Shown: in pieces, positions 9,001-19,057 of the stretch
How the letters are laid out: each line of letters begins with the position of its first letter
How positions within the stretch are numbered: the stretch's first letter is position 1
NCBI GenBank assembly: GCA_033558025.1
Contig: JAUCEF010000005.1
Location: 5,952,001 to 6,016,000, forward strand
Direction: 5' to 3'
DNA from: Phytophthora sp. 'mugwort'
Lineage: Eukaryota > Oomycota > Peronosporomycetes > Peronosporales > Peronosporaceae
DNA length: 64,000 bases
Notes under the pieces: generated by a model
The model's database searches: none
What the model was told of the DNA's origin: nothing
What the model saw: the letters and a program-made list of their open reading frames with translations, nothing else
Position numbers and translations under genes: made by a program

Positions 9001-10186
9001 GCGCGCGCTCTACGGTCTCAAGCAGTCGCCGCGCATGTGGAACCACACCATCGACGACTTCATGCTCAAGCTGGACTTCGACAAGTGCGAGACCGACCAC
9101 TGCGTCTACGTCAAGCGCAACGGCGACAGCATGGTGCTCGTGGTGCTGTACGTGGACGACCTGGTGATTGCGAGCAGTGATGACGACATGCTCAAGGCGA
9201 CCAAGAGCGCACTAAGCAAGCGGTTCGAGATGACGGACCTAGGCGAGCTGAGCTACTTTCTCGGAATGGAGATCAAGCAAGACATCAAGGCTGGTGAGGT
9301 GACGATGCGGCAGACCAAGTTCGCGCGGAGCATCCTGAGCAAGTTCAGCATGGAGAACAGCAAGCCCGTGAAAACGCCGCAGGATCCCGGACTCAAGCTG
9401 ACCAAGGCTATGTGCGACGGCGGGTGCAAGCATGATGACACCATGGCAGGCGTGCCTTACCGGAACGCCGTGGGCTGCCTCATGTACTTGATGGTGGGCA
9501 CCCGACCGGATCTGGCTGCGGCAGTGGGCACACTGAGTCAGTTCGCTGCAGACCCATGCCCCACGCACTGGCAAGCACTCAAGCGTGTCCTCCGCTACAT
9601 CCAAGGCACGGCGACGTACGGCATCGAGTTTCGCACCAAGGACCAAGACGGCGTCTGCGGCTACTCGGATGCGGACTGGGCGGGTGATGTGGAGTCGCGC
9701 CGCAGCACGAGCGGATACGCGTTCATAATGAGCGGTGGATGCGTGAGCTGGCGCAGCAAGAAGCAGAGGACGGTGGCACTATCGTCGACGGAAGCCGAGT
9801 ACATGGCACTATCGGAGGCAACACAGGAGGCTGTGTGGCTCAAGGCGTTTCTGTGCGAGATAGGCGAAACCACAGAGGGCAAGGCGATCAAGATCTACGA
9901 AGACAACCAAGGATCCATCGCGCTTGCCAAGAATCCCGAGTTTCACAAGCGTACCAAGCATATCGACATTCGCTACCACTTCGTGCGCGAGAAGGTCGAG
10001 GACGGAGAAGTGGTGCTCGAGTACTGTCCGACGCAAGACATGCTGGCGGACCTGATGACCAAGCCCATTTCAGCGGCGCAGTTCGACTGTCTCCGGAGCA
10101 AGCTCGGCATCGAAGCACCGAAGGCTATCGAGTCGAGTGGGAGTGTTGTCAAGGAGACGCCTCGAGCAGCTGCTGTATACCGGTAG
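6056..10186 (+). CDS. A' Gag-Pol polyprotein, intact (1376 aa)
   Basis: One open frame from the ATG in the primer site to a TAG that lies 43 nt inside the 3' LTR. Domains: Gag capsid (residues about 20-220), CCHC knuckle at 241-254, aspartic protease DSGAT with D304, GAG-pre-integrase with HLRLGHIGH and CDGC, integrase D507, D570, E606 (35-residue spacing), an acidic variable linker, reverse transcriptase with YVDD at 1032-1035, and RNase H ([24 protein letters not shown]). Length and order fit a complete autonomous Ty1/copia element with no separate gag frame. How Gag is over-produced relative to Pol is not visible; copia uses splicing, so a spliced gag mRNA is possible. An in-frame TTG two codons upstream (6050) is not needed. 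No stop, frameshift or missing catalytic residue was seen. Confidence 0.95.
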   Translation: MSPSPAFSEDPDYAFAMDATPPSAFRINKFDGANFHTWKFKMQMVLEERELWEVTSGEVKLEHCQTAADQALFRKKSRKALAMICLAMEDSQLPLVRSASGAHDAWSRLEGHFEKKSLANKLFLRRRFFTLMMEEGDDVLQHINKLKTLAEQLDAVGAPVSEDDLVITLLGSLSESYQFLITALESRSDTLTWELVTSRLLHEDMKRKEQGGDGDGAAPGQAFMMRDNKHKGRPSKKNGACHNCGKHGHWIAECPSRIHDNTERQRSQRANVAREDDSGDYLFFVDGDGDAAMAASASGTWLVDSGATQHMAHSKKFMRNYKAFTPVDVRLADDGVVQAIGSGDIVMEMKTPRGIKKGVLTNVWHIPKLTRNLFSIGRFTKDVGSVTFDSDGCFIALNGMKCTIGARDGKLFKLCMTPVRLDEANSASPNGSQGDTKSYLWHLRLGHIGHAGLDAIVKKKLSVGIDLGSASKWETCDGCALGKQTRLSFESTSPKRANELLEVVHSDVCGPMRTPTFGGKRYFVTFIDDKSRYCVVYLVKNKWEVADKFAHFVAFAETQTGKRVKELRSDNGGEYKSDKMAKFCSKRGIVQKFTPPYTPQLNGIAERMNRTLVECARCMLEHASLSKAYWGEAVMTAMFLRNRCPTHALDNDKSPYELWTAKKPLLANLKVFGCHAYVHVAKEKRTKLDARSVRCRFLGYSDHEKAYRFEEIESGRVLVSRDAQFMEDVFDGGRRDYKPKEALVDLQDAEEGTTDKDEQSALDDEDEETARGDEFLPGSKRHPRTQSLEEAVETPSAKRYASENRRQGLDEMSAMARDNDKSFEAAYVVDSVGEMPTTFKSAMESNDARKWKEACDSEYDSLRKNDTWDVVPLPKGRKAIGCRWVFRVKENQAGEIERYKARLVAKGFSQKHGIDYDETFAPVAKFTSIRIVLAMAAKYGLKLHQMDVKTAFLNGVLDEDIYMQQPDGYISEGRPDHVCKLKRALYGLKQSPRMWNHTIDDFMLKLDFDKCETDHCVYVKRNGDSMVLVVLYVDDLVIASSDDDMLKATKSALSKRFEMTDLGELSYFLGMEIKQDIKAGEVTMRQTKFARSILSKFSMENSKPVKTPQDPGLKLTKAMCDGGCKHDDTMAGVPYRNAVGCLMYLMVGTRPDLAAAVGTLSQFAADPCPTHWQALKRVLRYIQGTATYGIEFRTKDQDGVCGYSDADWAGDVESRRSTSGYAFIMSGGCVSWRSKKQRTVALSSTEAEYMALSEATQEAVWLKAFLCEIGETTEGKAIKIYEDNQGSIALAKNPEFHKRTKHIDIRYHFVREKVEDGEVVLEYCPTQDMLADLMTKPISAAQFDCLRSKLGIEAPKAIESSGSVVKETPRAAAVYR

Positions 10187-10456
10187 GATACCGGTATGAC
10201 CTTCACTCAGTGGCACCTCAATCACTCCGGCGATTACGGGACGATGATTACGATGCACGTGGGTACAAGATTGTGGGTACAAGATGGGCATCGACGTGGC
10301 GCTCTGCGATTGGCTGAAGTAACTCAGTATCCAGTAGAGAATCCAGTAGAGTGTACCCAGTAGGTAGAACTGTAGGCTTAGAGGTAGCAAGGAGTTTGCG
10401 AACTAAGGACCTAAATCAATCACTTTGCATTTTGCCATCAAGTGACCAAGCCTTTT
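10144..10456 (+). repeat. A' 3' LTR
   Basis: Partner of 5739-6051. Its first 43 nt encode the last 13 residues and stop of the polyprotein. It is preceded by the purine-rich GAGTGGGAG. Confidence 0.95.
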
Positions 10457-12996
10457 ATGACAAGTCGCACTTCTGTGTGGTGTACTTGCTGCGCAACAAG
10501 TCCGAGGTGGCCGACAAGTTCGCGCAATTCGTCGCGTTAGCTGAGACCCAGACTGGCAAGCGCGTGAAAATGCTGCGGAGCGACAACGGCGGCGAGTACA
10601 CTTCGGGTGAGATGGCCAAGTTCTGTGCGGACCGTGGTATCATGCAGAAGTTCACGCCGCCATACACGCCTCAGCTGAACGGAGTCGCCGAGCGCATGAA
10701 CCGGACGTTGGTGGAGTGTGCGCGTTGCATGCTGGAACATGCTGGATTGCCCAAGACGTATTGGGGTGAAGCTGTCGTGACAGCTACGTTCCTCCGTAAT
10801 CGGTGTCCGACGCGTGCCATCAACCACGACAAGTCGCCGCACCAGGTTTGGACAGGCAAGAAACCGCTGCTAGCGAACCTCAAGGTGTTCGGTTGCCACG
10901 CGTACGTGCACGTGCCGAAGGAGAAGCGCACCAAGTTTGACGCTCGGTCGGTGCGCTGTCGGTTCCTGGGATACTCGGAGCATGAGAAAGCGTACCGTTT
11001 CGAAGAGACCAAGAGCGGTCGCGTGCTGGTGAGCCGCGACGCGCAGTTTATGGAAGACGTCTTCGACAGTGGGAGACGTGACTACCATCAGAGGGAGGTG
11101 GTGGTCATTCAAGATGAAGAGACGACGGATCAAGATTCGTTGCAGTCGGATGAAGACGACAAAGAAGAAGAAGACGAAGAAGCAGCGCGGGACGAAGGTT
11201 TTGAACCAGGCAGCAAGCGACACCCGCGGACGCAGTCGCTGGAAGAAGCTGTGGAAGTTCCAAGTGCCAAGCGGCAGAGTCGACACCTGACTCTGGACGA
11301 GATGTCGGCTGCGGCTCAAGAAAGTCAAGACTTCGAAGCTGCATACGTCGTGAATTCAGTGGGAGAAATGCCGACCACGTTCAAGTCGGCGATGGAATCC
11401 AGCGACGCAGTCAAGTGGAAGGAGGCGTGTGACTCGGAGGTCGAGTCGCTCCGCAAGAACGAGACGTGGATCCTCGTGCCGCTGCCAAAAGGACGCAAGG
11501 CAATCGGCAACCGATGGGTGTTCCGTGTGAAGGAGAACCAGGCTGGAGAGATCGAACGGTTCAAGGCGCGCCTGGTGGCCAAGGGATTTTCGCAGAAGTA
11601 CGGCATCGACTACGACGAGACTTTCGCGCCAGTGGCCAAGTTCACGTCGATCAGGATCCTGCTCAGTCTGGCGGCCAAGTACAATCTCATGGTGCACCAG
11701 ATGGATGTCAAGACAGCTTTCCTGAACGGTTTGTTAGACGAAGACATCTACATGGCACAGCCGGACGGCTACATCGATGAAAAGCACCCGGACTATGTCT
11801 GTCAGCTCAAGCGGTCTCTTTACGGTTTGAAGCAGTCGCCGCGGATGTGGAACAAGACCATCGACGACCTCATGCTCAAGCTAGGGTTCAAGAAGTGCGA
11901 GTCTGACCACTGCATCTACTTCAAGCGTGACGACCAAGACATGATCTTCGTGGCGCTATATGTCGACGACCTGATCCTCGCAAGTAACAACGACAAGCTG
12001 CTCAAGTCGACGAAGAAGGCGCTCAGTGACCGTTTCGAGATGACGGACCTGGGCCAGCTCAAGTACTTCCTCGGCATGGAAATCGATCAAGATGTGACGA
12101 CAGGGAAGGTGTCGATGCGGCAAACCAAGTTTGCGAAAGACATTCTGGAGAAGTTCAACATGGAGAAGAGCAACCCTGTTAAGACGCCACAGGATCCGGG
12201 CCTCAAGCTGACCAAGGCCATGTGCGAGGGCGGCTGCAAGCACGACGAGACCATGGTAAACGTGCCATACCGGAACGCTGTGGGATGCCTCATGTATCTC
12301 ATGGTAGGCACACGCCCGGACCTCGCAGCAGCAGTGGGAGTTCTCAGCCAGTTTGCAGCAGACCCATGCCCGACACACTGGCAGGCGCTCAAGAGGGTCT
12401 TCAGGTACATTCAAGGCACGAAGACGCACGGCATCGAGTTTCAAGCGAGCTGCGACGACGGACCCCAAGGCTATTCAGATGCCGACTGGGCTGGAGACAT
12501 CGAGTCAAGAAGAAGTACAAGTGGCTACGCGTTCATGATGAATGGCGGATGCATCAGCTGGAGGAGCAAGAAGCAGCGGACAGTGGCGCTGTCTTCGACG
12601 GAAGCTGAGTACATGGCGCTATCGGAGGCGACACAAGAGGCGGTGTGGCTTAAGGTGTTCCTGTGCGAGCTCGGCGAGATGACAAGCGATGAAGCAATCA
12701 AGATCTACGAGGACAACCAAGGCTCCATCGCGTTGGCCAAGAATCCCGAATTCCACAAGCGCACCAAGCACATCGACATTCGCTACCATTTCGTGCGCGA
12801 GAAGGTGGAAGACGGTCAAGTGGTGCTGCAGTATGTTTCGACAACCGACATGCTGGCGGACATCATGACGAAGCCAATCTCTGCGACGCAGTTCAGTGTG
12901 CTCCGGAGCAAACTCGGCATCGAAGCGCTGAAGGCTGTCGAGTCGAGTGGGAGTGTTGTCAAGGAGACGTCTCGACCAGCTGCTGTATACCGGTAG
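10457..12996 (+). CDS. Family A polyprotein 3' part: integrase, RT, RNase H
   Basis: Continuation of the fragment ending at 5738, starting with the duplicated target bases. It is open for about 845 codons to a TAG inside its 3' LTR. It holds the second Asp and the Glu of integrase (LRSDNGG, AERMNRTL), the acidic linker, RT with YVDD, and RNase H with all three acidic motifs. Closely matches the tandem copies at 23612 and 28052; small differences include AVVTATF for AIVTATF and GQLKYFLGM for GHLKYFLGM. The coding part appears undamaged apart from the two insertions. A chance frame from the upstream LTR (10351) reads into it and should not be taken as the start. Confidence 0.92.
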
Positions 12997-13307
12997 GATA
13001 CCGGTATGACCTTCACTCAGTGGCATCGCAATCATCCTGTGATTACGAGACGAAGATTACGTCACGGTGTTTATGGGACGGTGTTTACGCCACGGACGAT
13101 TACGCCATGGGTGGGTACAAGATTGTGGGTACATGATGGGCTCTACGTGGCACTCCCTGATTGGCTGAAGTAACTCAGTATCCAGTAGAGAATCCAGTAG
13201 AGTGTACCCAGTAGGTAGAACTGTAGGCTTAGAGGTAGCAAGGAGTTTGCGAACTAAGGACCTAAATCAATCACTTTGCATTTTGCCATCAAGTGACCAA
13301 GCCTTTT
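12954..13307 (+). repeat. Family A 3' LTR
   Basis: 354 bp, TGTTGTCAAGG to AAGCCTTTT. It differs from the A' LTR mainly in the middle (GATTACG-rich block). Right flank CAAGC at 13308-13312. Confidence 0.93.
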
Positions 13308-16300
13308 CAAGCGATCGGCAGCGGCGACATTGTGATGGAGATGAAGACGCCTCGTGGCATCAAGAAGGGTGTGCTCACGAACGTGTGGCACATTCCCAAG
13401 CTAACGCGCAACCTCTTCTCGATCGGGCGCTTCACCAAGGACGTCGGATCAGTGACCTTCGACAGCGACGGATGCTTCATCGCGCTGAAGGGGATGAAGT
13501 GCACGATAGGTGCGCGTGACGGCAAGCTGTTCAAGCTGTGCATGACGCCCGTGCGCCTGGACGAAGCGAATTCGGCGAGTCCGAACGGGAGCCAAGGGGA
13601 CACCAAGTCGTACCTCTGGCACCTTCGACTAGGCCACATCGGTCACGCTGGGCTCGACGCCATCGTCAAGAAGAAGCTCAGCGTCGGCATTGATCTCGGA
13701 TCCGCGAGCAAGTGGGAGACGTGCGACGGATGCGCGCTCGGCAAGCAGACGCGATTGAGTTTCGAATCGACATCGCCCAAGCGTGCCAATGAACTACTGG
13801 AGGTAGTGCACAGTGACGTATGCGGGCCCATGCGCACGCCGACGTTTGGCGGCAAGCGCTACTTCGTCACCTTTATCGACGACAAGTCGCGCTACTGCGT
13901 GGTGTACCTGGTGAAGAACAAGTGGGAGGTGGCCGACAAGTTCGCGCACTTTGTGGCGTTTGCGGAGACACTGACCGGCAAGCGCGTCAAGGAGCTTCGC
14001 AGTGACAACGGTGGTGAGTACAAATCCGACAAAATGGCCAAGTTTTGCAGCAAGCGCGGCATCGTGCAAAAGTTCACGCCGCCATACACGCCGCAGCTCA
14101 ACGGAATTGCGGAGCGCATGAACCGGACGCTAGTTGAATGCGCGCGGTGCATGCTGGAGCACGCGAGTCTGTCCAAGGCATACTGGGGCGAAGCAGTCAT
14201 GACGGCTATGTTCCTGCGCAACCGCTGTCCGACACATGCGCTTGACAACGATAAGTCTCCGTACGAGCTGTGGACTGCCAAGAAACCATTGCTGGCCAAC
14301 CTCAAAGTCTTCGGTTGCCACGCCTACGTGCATGTGGCGAAAGAGAAGCGAACCAAGCTGGATGCGCGATCGGTGCGATGCAGGTTCCTGGGGTACTCGG
14401 ACCACGAGAAAGCGTATCGGTTCGAGGAGATCGAGAGTGGTCGCGTACTGGTGAGCCGCGATGCACAGTTCATGGAAGACGTCTTCGACGGTGGAAGACG
14501 CGACTACAAACCCAAGGAGGCGCTGGTGGACCTTCAAGATGCGGAAGAAGGCACCACGGACAAAGATGAACAGTCGGCATCGGACGACGAAGATGAAGAG
14601 ACTGCGCGGGATGATGAATTCTTGCCCGGCAGCAAGAGACACCCGCGGACACAGTCGCTGGAGGAAGCGGTGGAGACCCCGAGTGCCAAGCGATACGCGT
14701 CAGAGAATCGACGCCAAGGCCTGGATGAGATGTCTGCCATGGCTCGAGACAACGACAAGAGCTTCGAGGCGGCGTACGTCGTGGATTCAGTGGGAGAAAT
14801 GCCGACCACGTCCAAGTCGGCGATGGAATCCAGCGACGCACGCAAATGGAAGGAGGCTTGCGACTCGGAGTACGACTCGCTGCGCAAGAACGACACATGG
14901 GACGTGGTACCGCTGCCCAAGGGACGCAAGGCCATCGGCTGTCGATGGGTCTTTCGCGTGAAGGAGAACCAAGCCGGCGAGATCGAACGATACAAGGCCT
15001 GGTGGCTAAGGGCTTCTCGCAGAAGCACGGCATCGACTACGACGAGACCTTCGCGCCCGTGGCCAAGTTCACGTCCATCCGAATCGTGCTAGCGATGGCT
15101 GCCAAGTACGGGCTCAAGCTGCACCAGATGGACGTTAAGACAGCCTTTCTTAACGGCGTCCTGGATGAAGACATCTACATGCAGCAGCCGGACGGATACA
15201 TAAGCGAAGGACGCCCGGATCATGTGTGCAAGCTCAAGCGCGCGCTCTACGGTCTCAAGCAGTCGCCGCGCATGTGGAACCACACCATCGACGACTTCAT
15301 GCTCAAGCTGGACTTCGACAAGTGCGAGACCGACCACTGCGTCTACGTCAAGCGCAACGGCGACAGCATGGTGCTCGTGGTGCTGTACGTGGACGACCTG
15401 GTGATTGCGAGCAGTGATGACGACATGCTCAAGGCGACCAAGAGCGCACTAAGCAAGCGGTTCGAGATGACGGACCTAGGCAAGCTGAGCTACTTTCTCG
15501 GAATGGAGATCAAGCAAGACATCAAGGCTGGTGAGGTGACGATGCGGCAGACCAAGTTCGCGCGGAGCATCCTGAGCAAGTTCAGCATGGAGAACAGCAA
15601 GCCCGTGAAAACGCCGCAGGACCCGGACTCAAGCTGACCAAGGCTATGTGCGACGGCGGGTGCAAGCATGATGACACCATGGCAGGCGTGCCTTACCGGA
15701 ACGCCGTGGGCTGCCTCATGTACTTGATGGTGGGCACCCGACCGGATCTGGCTGCGGCAGTGGGCACACTGAGTCAGTTCGCTGCAGACCCATGCCCCAC
15801 GCACTGGCAAGCACTCAAGTGCGTCCTCCGCTACATCCAAGGCACGGCGACGTACGGCATCGAGTTTCGCACCAAGGACCAAGACGGCGTCTGCGGCTAC
15901 TCGGATGCGGACTGGGCGGGTGATGTGGAGTCGCGCCGCAGCACGAGCGGATACGCGTTCATAATGAGCGGTGGATGCGTGAGCTGGCGCAGCAAGAAGC
16001 AGAGGACGGTGGCACTATCGTCGACGGAAGCCGAGTACATGGCGCTATCGGAGGCAACACAGGAGGCCGTGTGGCTCAAGGCGTTTCTGTGCGAGATAGG
16101 CGAAACCACAGAGGGCAAGGCGATCAAGATCTACGAAGACAACCAAGGATCCATCGCGCTTGCCAAGATCCCGAGTTTCACAAGCGTACCAAGCATATCG
16201 ACATTCGCTACCACTTCGTGCGCGAGAAGGTCGAGGACGGAGAAGTGGTGCTCGAGTACTGTCCGACGCAAGACATGCTGGCGGACCTGATGACCAAGCC

Positions 16301-16421
16301 CATTCCAGCGGCGCAGTTCGACTGTCTCCGGAGCAAGCTCGGCATCGAAGCACCGAAGGCTATCGAGTCGAGTGGGAGTGTTGTCAAGGAGACGCCTCGA
16401 GCAGCTGCTGTATACCGGTAG
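13308..16421 (+). pseudogene. A' polyprotein pseudogene (protease C-part to RNase H)
   Basis: Homologous to codons of the intact A' from QAIGSGDIVM (after the DSGAT motif) to the stop in the 3' LTR. Three frame breaks are visible by comparison with 6056-10186: a 4-bp loss near 14998 in the RT entry (KYKAW instead of YKARLVAKG), a 1-bp loss near 15626 (QDPDSS then stop instead of QDPGLKL), and a 1-bp loss near 16169 (AKIPS instead of AKNPEF). Pre-integrase, integrase D/D/E and YVDD sequences remain. It cannot make full-length RT-RNase H. Single substitutions, e.g. LTGKRV for QTGKRV, also separate it from the intact copy. Confidence 0.9.
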
Positions 16422-16691
16422 GATACCGGTATGACCTTCACTCAGTGGCACCTCAATCACTCCGGCGATTACGGGACGATGATTACGATGCACGTGGGTA
16501 CAAGATTGTGGGTACAAGATGGGCATCGACGTGGCGCTCTGCGATTGGCTGAAGTAGCTCAGTATCCAGTAGAGAATCCAGTAGAGTGTACCCAGTAGGT
16601 AGAACTGTAGGCTTAGAGGTAGCAAGGAGTTTGCGAACTAAGGACCTAAACCAATCACTTTGCATTTTGCCATCAAGTGACCAAGCCTTTT
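16379..16691 (+). repeat. A' 3' LTR
   Basis: 313 bp. Differs from the 5739 copy at a few sites (e.g. GAAGTAGCTC for GAAGTAACTC; CTAAACCAATC for CTAAATCAATC). Confidence 0.92.
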
Positions 16692-16972
16692 ATCCATGCT
16701 TCCTCGCAGTCGTCGACCACATGATGGTAGTCAGCGTCCATGTGGAGCAACATCAGTCCGAAAGCGATGTTGCTCGACTTGACGTAGTCGTCCTTGGCCC
16801 GGGAGCCCGTGAAGCTTGGCGTCGTCTCCCGATTCACCACATGCCACGTCGACTTGGTCAGGAACACGCCCCGCATGTAGCGGTTCCACGTCGCGTAATT
16901 GTCTCCGTTGAACTTGTCGATGGAGACCTTGGTCGAGACGTCTTGGGCAGAGGACATGGTGCTTGGGCTCAT
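16692..16972 (-). CDS. Family B Gag, N-terminal fragment
   Basis: About 93 codons from ATG 16972 in the primer site to the boundary with the A' LTR at 16691/16692. Includes the conserved [17 protein letters not shown] block typical of copia Gag N-termini. Open throughout; split by the A' insertion at ATCCA. The remainder should lie left of the window. Confidence 0.85.
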
Positions 16973-16976
16973 AACC
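16961..16976 (-). other. Primer-binding site
   Basis: GGTTATGAGCCCAAGC on the minus strand, adjoining LTR 16977-17318. Confidence 0.85.
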
Positions 16977-17318
16977 TGATAAAGGTGTTGAGGTCTTGAA
17001 GCGAAGCTTGAACGGAGCGAAGGGAGTTCTGCACTTGGTGCGAAGACCGGAGTGAAGACCACTTGAGCTGAAGAAGGAAGATTCGAAAGTGATTGATTTA
17101 TCGGAGCTTACACTACCTAGTCTACCACATAGATATGCAGCCCTGCATCCAATCATTTGGTGCATCCAATCACCAACACTCCGCACTCGTCCAATCATCC
17201 TACTCGTCTAATCATCGGTTGCGTAAACAACGTACCGTAAACATCGCGGGATCGTGTTGGACCGGTTCGGGTTAACCGGTTACTGGTACACAGTACCAAA
17301 ACCCGGCAACCCTTAATA
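16977..17318 (-). repeat. Family B1 5' LTR
   Basis: 342 bp. It ends CCCTTAATA on the + strand, like the array LTRs. Right flank CGCAG (17319-17323) lies in plus-strand B gag. Confidence 0.9.
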
Positions 17319-17971
17319 CGCAGAAGGCTGGTCGCATCTACCTGAAGCGACAGCTCTTCAGCATGGAGATGTCGGAAGGCGGCAATGTGTTGCATCATTG
17401 CAATGATGTCCTGAACATCAGCGCCAAGCTCAGCAGCATCGGCGCCAAGATGGAGGACGAGGACGTGGCGATCTGCTTGCTGCGCAGTCTCCCCAAGAGC
17501 TACGAGAACGTCGTGCTGAACTTGGAGATGAGCAATGCAGAGCTGCGGTCGCAAGACGTTGTGAAGGTGCTCACGAACGAGCACATCAAGCGACAAGGCG
17601 AGAAGACGGCGACGGTGAAGACTGAGAACGCGGCCAAGGCGTTCAACACCGACCGTGAGCCTCGCCCATGCACGTACTGCGGTAAATTGGGGCATGTCAT
17701 TGACAAGTGCTGGACCAAGCAGAAGGACGAGAACCGAGGGCCAAGACGCGGCGGCAACGGCCGTGGACGCGGGGCCAACAACATCCAGTGGAGAAACGAC
17801 AGCGACGGCTACGATAACGACTACGATCGAGTGGCGTTCGCGGTTTCTCTGGAATGTGGAGTTTCGACGGACAAGAATGTGTCCGGGATGTGGGCGGTCG
17901 ACAGCGGTGCCACGCACCATATTTGCAACGACAAGTCCAAGTTCGCCAATTTAAGCGAGCGAAGTGAAGGC
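17319..17971 (+). CDS. Family B Gag fragment with zinc knuckle and protease start
   Basis: Open in frame across the whole block (about 217 codons), starting [14 protein letters not shown]. It contains the C-terminal half of Gag, the CCHC knuckle ([14 protein letters not shown]), the basic [10 protein letters not shown] patch and the protease DSGATHHIC motif, ending in the linker just after it. It is bounded on the left by a minus B LTR and on the right by an A' LTR. The frame runs on into that LTR by chance. This is the outermost, and so probably oldest, host element of the left-hand nest. Confidence 0.88.
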
Positions 17972-18284
17972 TGTTGTCAAGGAGACGCCTCGAGCAGCTG
18001 CTGTATACCGGTAGGATACCGGTATGACCTTCACTCAGTGGCACCTCAATCACTCCGGCGATTACGGGACGATGATTACGATGCACGTGGGTACAAGATT
18101 GTGGGTACAAGATGGGCATCGACGTGGCGCTCTGCGATTGGCTGAAGTAGCTCAGTATCCAGTAGAGAATCCAGTAGAGTGTACCCAGTAGGTAGAACTG
18201 TAGGCTTAGAGGTAGCAAGGAGTTTGCGAACTAAGGACCTAAATCAATCACTTTGCATTTTGCCATCAAGTGACCAAGCCTTTT
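17972..18284 (+). repeat. A' 5' LTR
   Basis: 313 bp. Carries the GAAGTAGCTC variant also seen at 16379, and otherwise matches 5739. Confidence 0.92.
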
Positions 18285-18300
18285 GGTTATGAGCCCAAGC
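18285..18300 (+). other. Primer-binding site
   Basis: GGTTATGAGCCCAAGC; start codon ATG at 18289. Confidence 0.85.
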
Positions 18301-18672
18301 CCCGCCTTCTCTGAAGACCCCGACTACGCCTTCGCCATGGACGCCACGCCGCCTTCTGCCTTCCGCATCAACAAGTTCGACGGAGCTAACTTCCACACGT
18401 GGAAGTTCAAGATGCAGATGGTGCTCGAGGAGCGCGAACTGTGGGAAGTGACAAGTGGGGAAGTGAAGCTGGAGCACTGCCAGACTGGGGCGGATCAAGC
18501 GCTCTTTCGGAAGAAGTCGCGCAAGGCGCTGGCGATGATCTGTCTCGCGATGGAGGATTCGCAGCTGCCGCTGGTTCGCTCGGCGAGTGGCGCGCATGAT
18601 GCATGGTCAAGACTGGAAGGACACTTCGAGAAGAAGAGTTTGGCCAACAAGCTCTTTCTTCGTCGACGTTTC
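18289..18672 (+). CDS. A' Gag, N-terminal fragment
   Basis: About 128 codons matching the start of the intact A' polyprotein (MSPSPAFSEDPDYAFAMD onward) up to KLFLRRRF. One residue change (QTGADQ for QTAADQ). The frame meets a stop two codons into the inserted LTR. No knuckle or enzymatic domain remains here. Confidence 0.85.
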
Positions 18673-19023
18673 TATTGACGGTTACCGGTTTGGTATCAGT
18701 TATTAGCCGTGAACCGGTTAACCCGAACCGGTCCAATCCGAACCCACGTTGATTATGGTGATTACGGTAAGTTGTTTACGCCACCGATGATTAGACGAGT
18801 AGGATGATTGGACGAACACCGGTGAGTGATGGTTGATTAGATGCACTAGGTGATAGGACGCAGGGTCGCGTGTCTATAACAGTAGGGTGTAAGCTCCAAC
18901 AATTCAATCACTTTCGAATCTTCCTTCTTCAGCTCAAGTGGTCTTCACTCCGGTCTTCGCACCAAGTGCAGAACTCCCTTCGCTAAACCCAAGCCTCGCG
19001 TCAAGACCTCAACACCTTTATCA
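18673..19023 (+). repeat. Family B LTR, mosaic B2/B1 type
   Basis: 351 bp. The U3 start (TATTGACGGTTACCGG) diverges from other B LTRs, the middle is the B2 type, and U5 is the B1 type (CAAGACCTCAACACC). This suggests an LTR assembled by recombination between subtypes. Confidence 0.85.
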
Positions 19024-19039
19024 GGTTATGAGCCCAAGC
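19024..19039 (+). other. Primer-binding site
   Basis: GGTTATGAGCCCAAGC after the mosaic LTR. Confidence 0.8.
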
Positions 19040-19057
19040 ACCATGTCCTCTGCCCAA

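Larger units (their letters stand above)
5739..10456 (+). mobile_element. Complete A' copia element with perfect 5-bp target duplication
   Basis: Intact structure: LTR 5739-6051, primer site 6052-6067, one uninterrupted ORF, LTR 10144-10456. The flanks are ATGAC at 5734-5738 and ATGAC at 10457-10461. I could find no difference between the two 313-bp LTRs by eye, which points to recent insertion. It interrupts the integrase region of a family A element in the same orientation. Confidence 0.95.
5431..13307 (+). mobile_element. Family A element, 3' two-thirds, containing a nested A' element
   Basis: Family A internal sequence 5431-5738 continues at 10457, exactly after a complete A' element flanked by ATGAC/ATGAC. 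The 3' LTR is 12954-13307. The left part was displaced by the B insertion at 5430/5431. Its own right flank is CAAGC (13308-13312) in an A' element. Confidence 0.9.
13308..16691 (+). mobile_element. A' element, 3' part, decayed
   Basis: A' internal sequence starting in the protease region, with 3' LTR 16379-16691. The 5' part lies left of the window, displaced by the family A insertion. It carries three indels in pol, unlike the intact A' at 5739, so it is an older copy. Right flank ATCCA (16692-16696) in B gag. Confidence 0.9.
17972..18672 (+). mobile_element. A' element, 5' fragment
   Basis: LTR, primer site and Gag start inserted in plus B gag at AAGGC (17967-17971). It is cut at 18672 by a family B LTR whose left flank GTTTC (18668-18672) is the presumed target duplication. 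Confidence 0.88.
18673..19057 (+). mobile_element. Family B element, 5' tip only
   Basis: LTR 18673-19023, primer site 19024-19039 and only ten gag codons ([10 protein letters not shown], 19028-19057) before a family A LTR begins. The flanking CCCAA at 19053-19057 is the expected target duplication of that A insertion. Confidence 0.85.

Noticed and set aside
10351..10456. Apparent extension of the family A pol frame upstream into the A' LTR
   Set aside because: The frame crosses the LTR/target boundary by chance; homologous coding starts at 10457.
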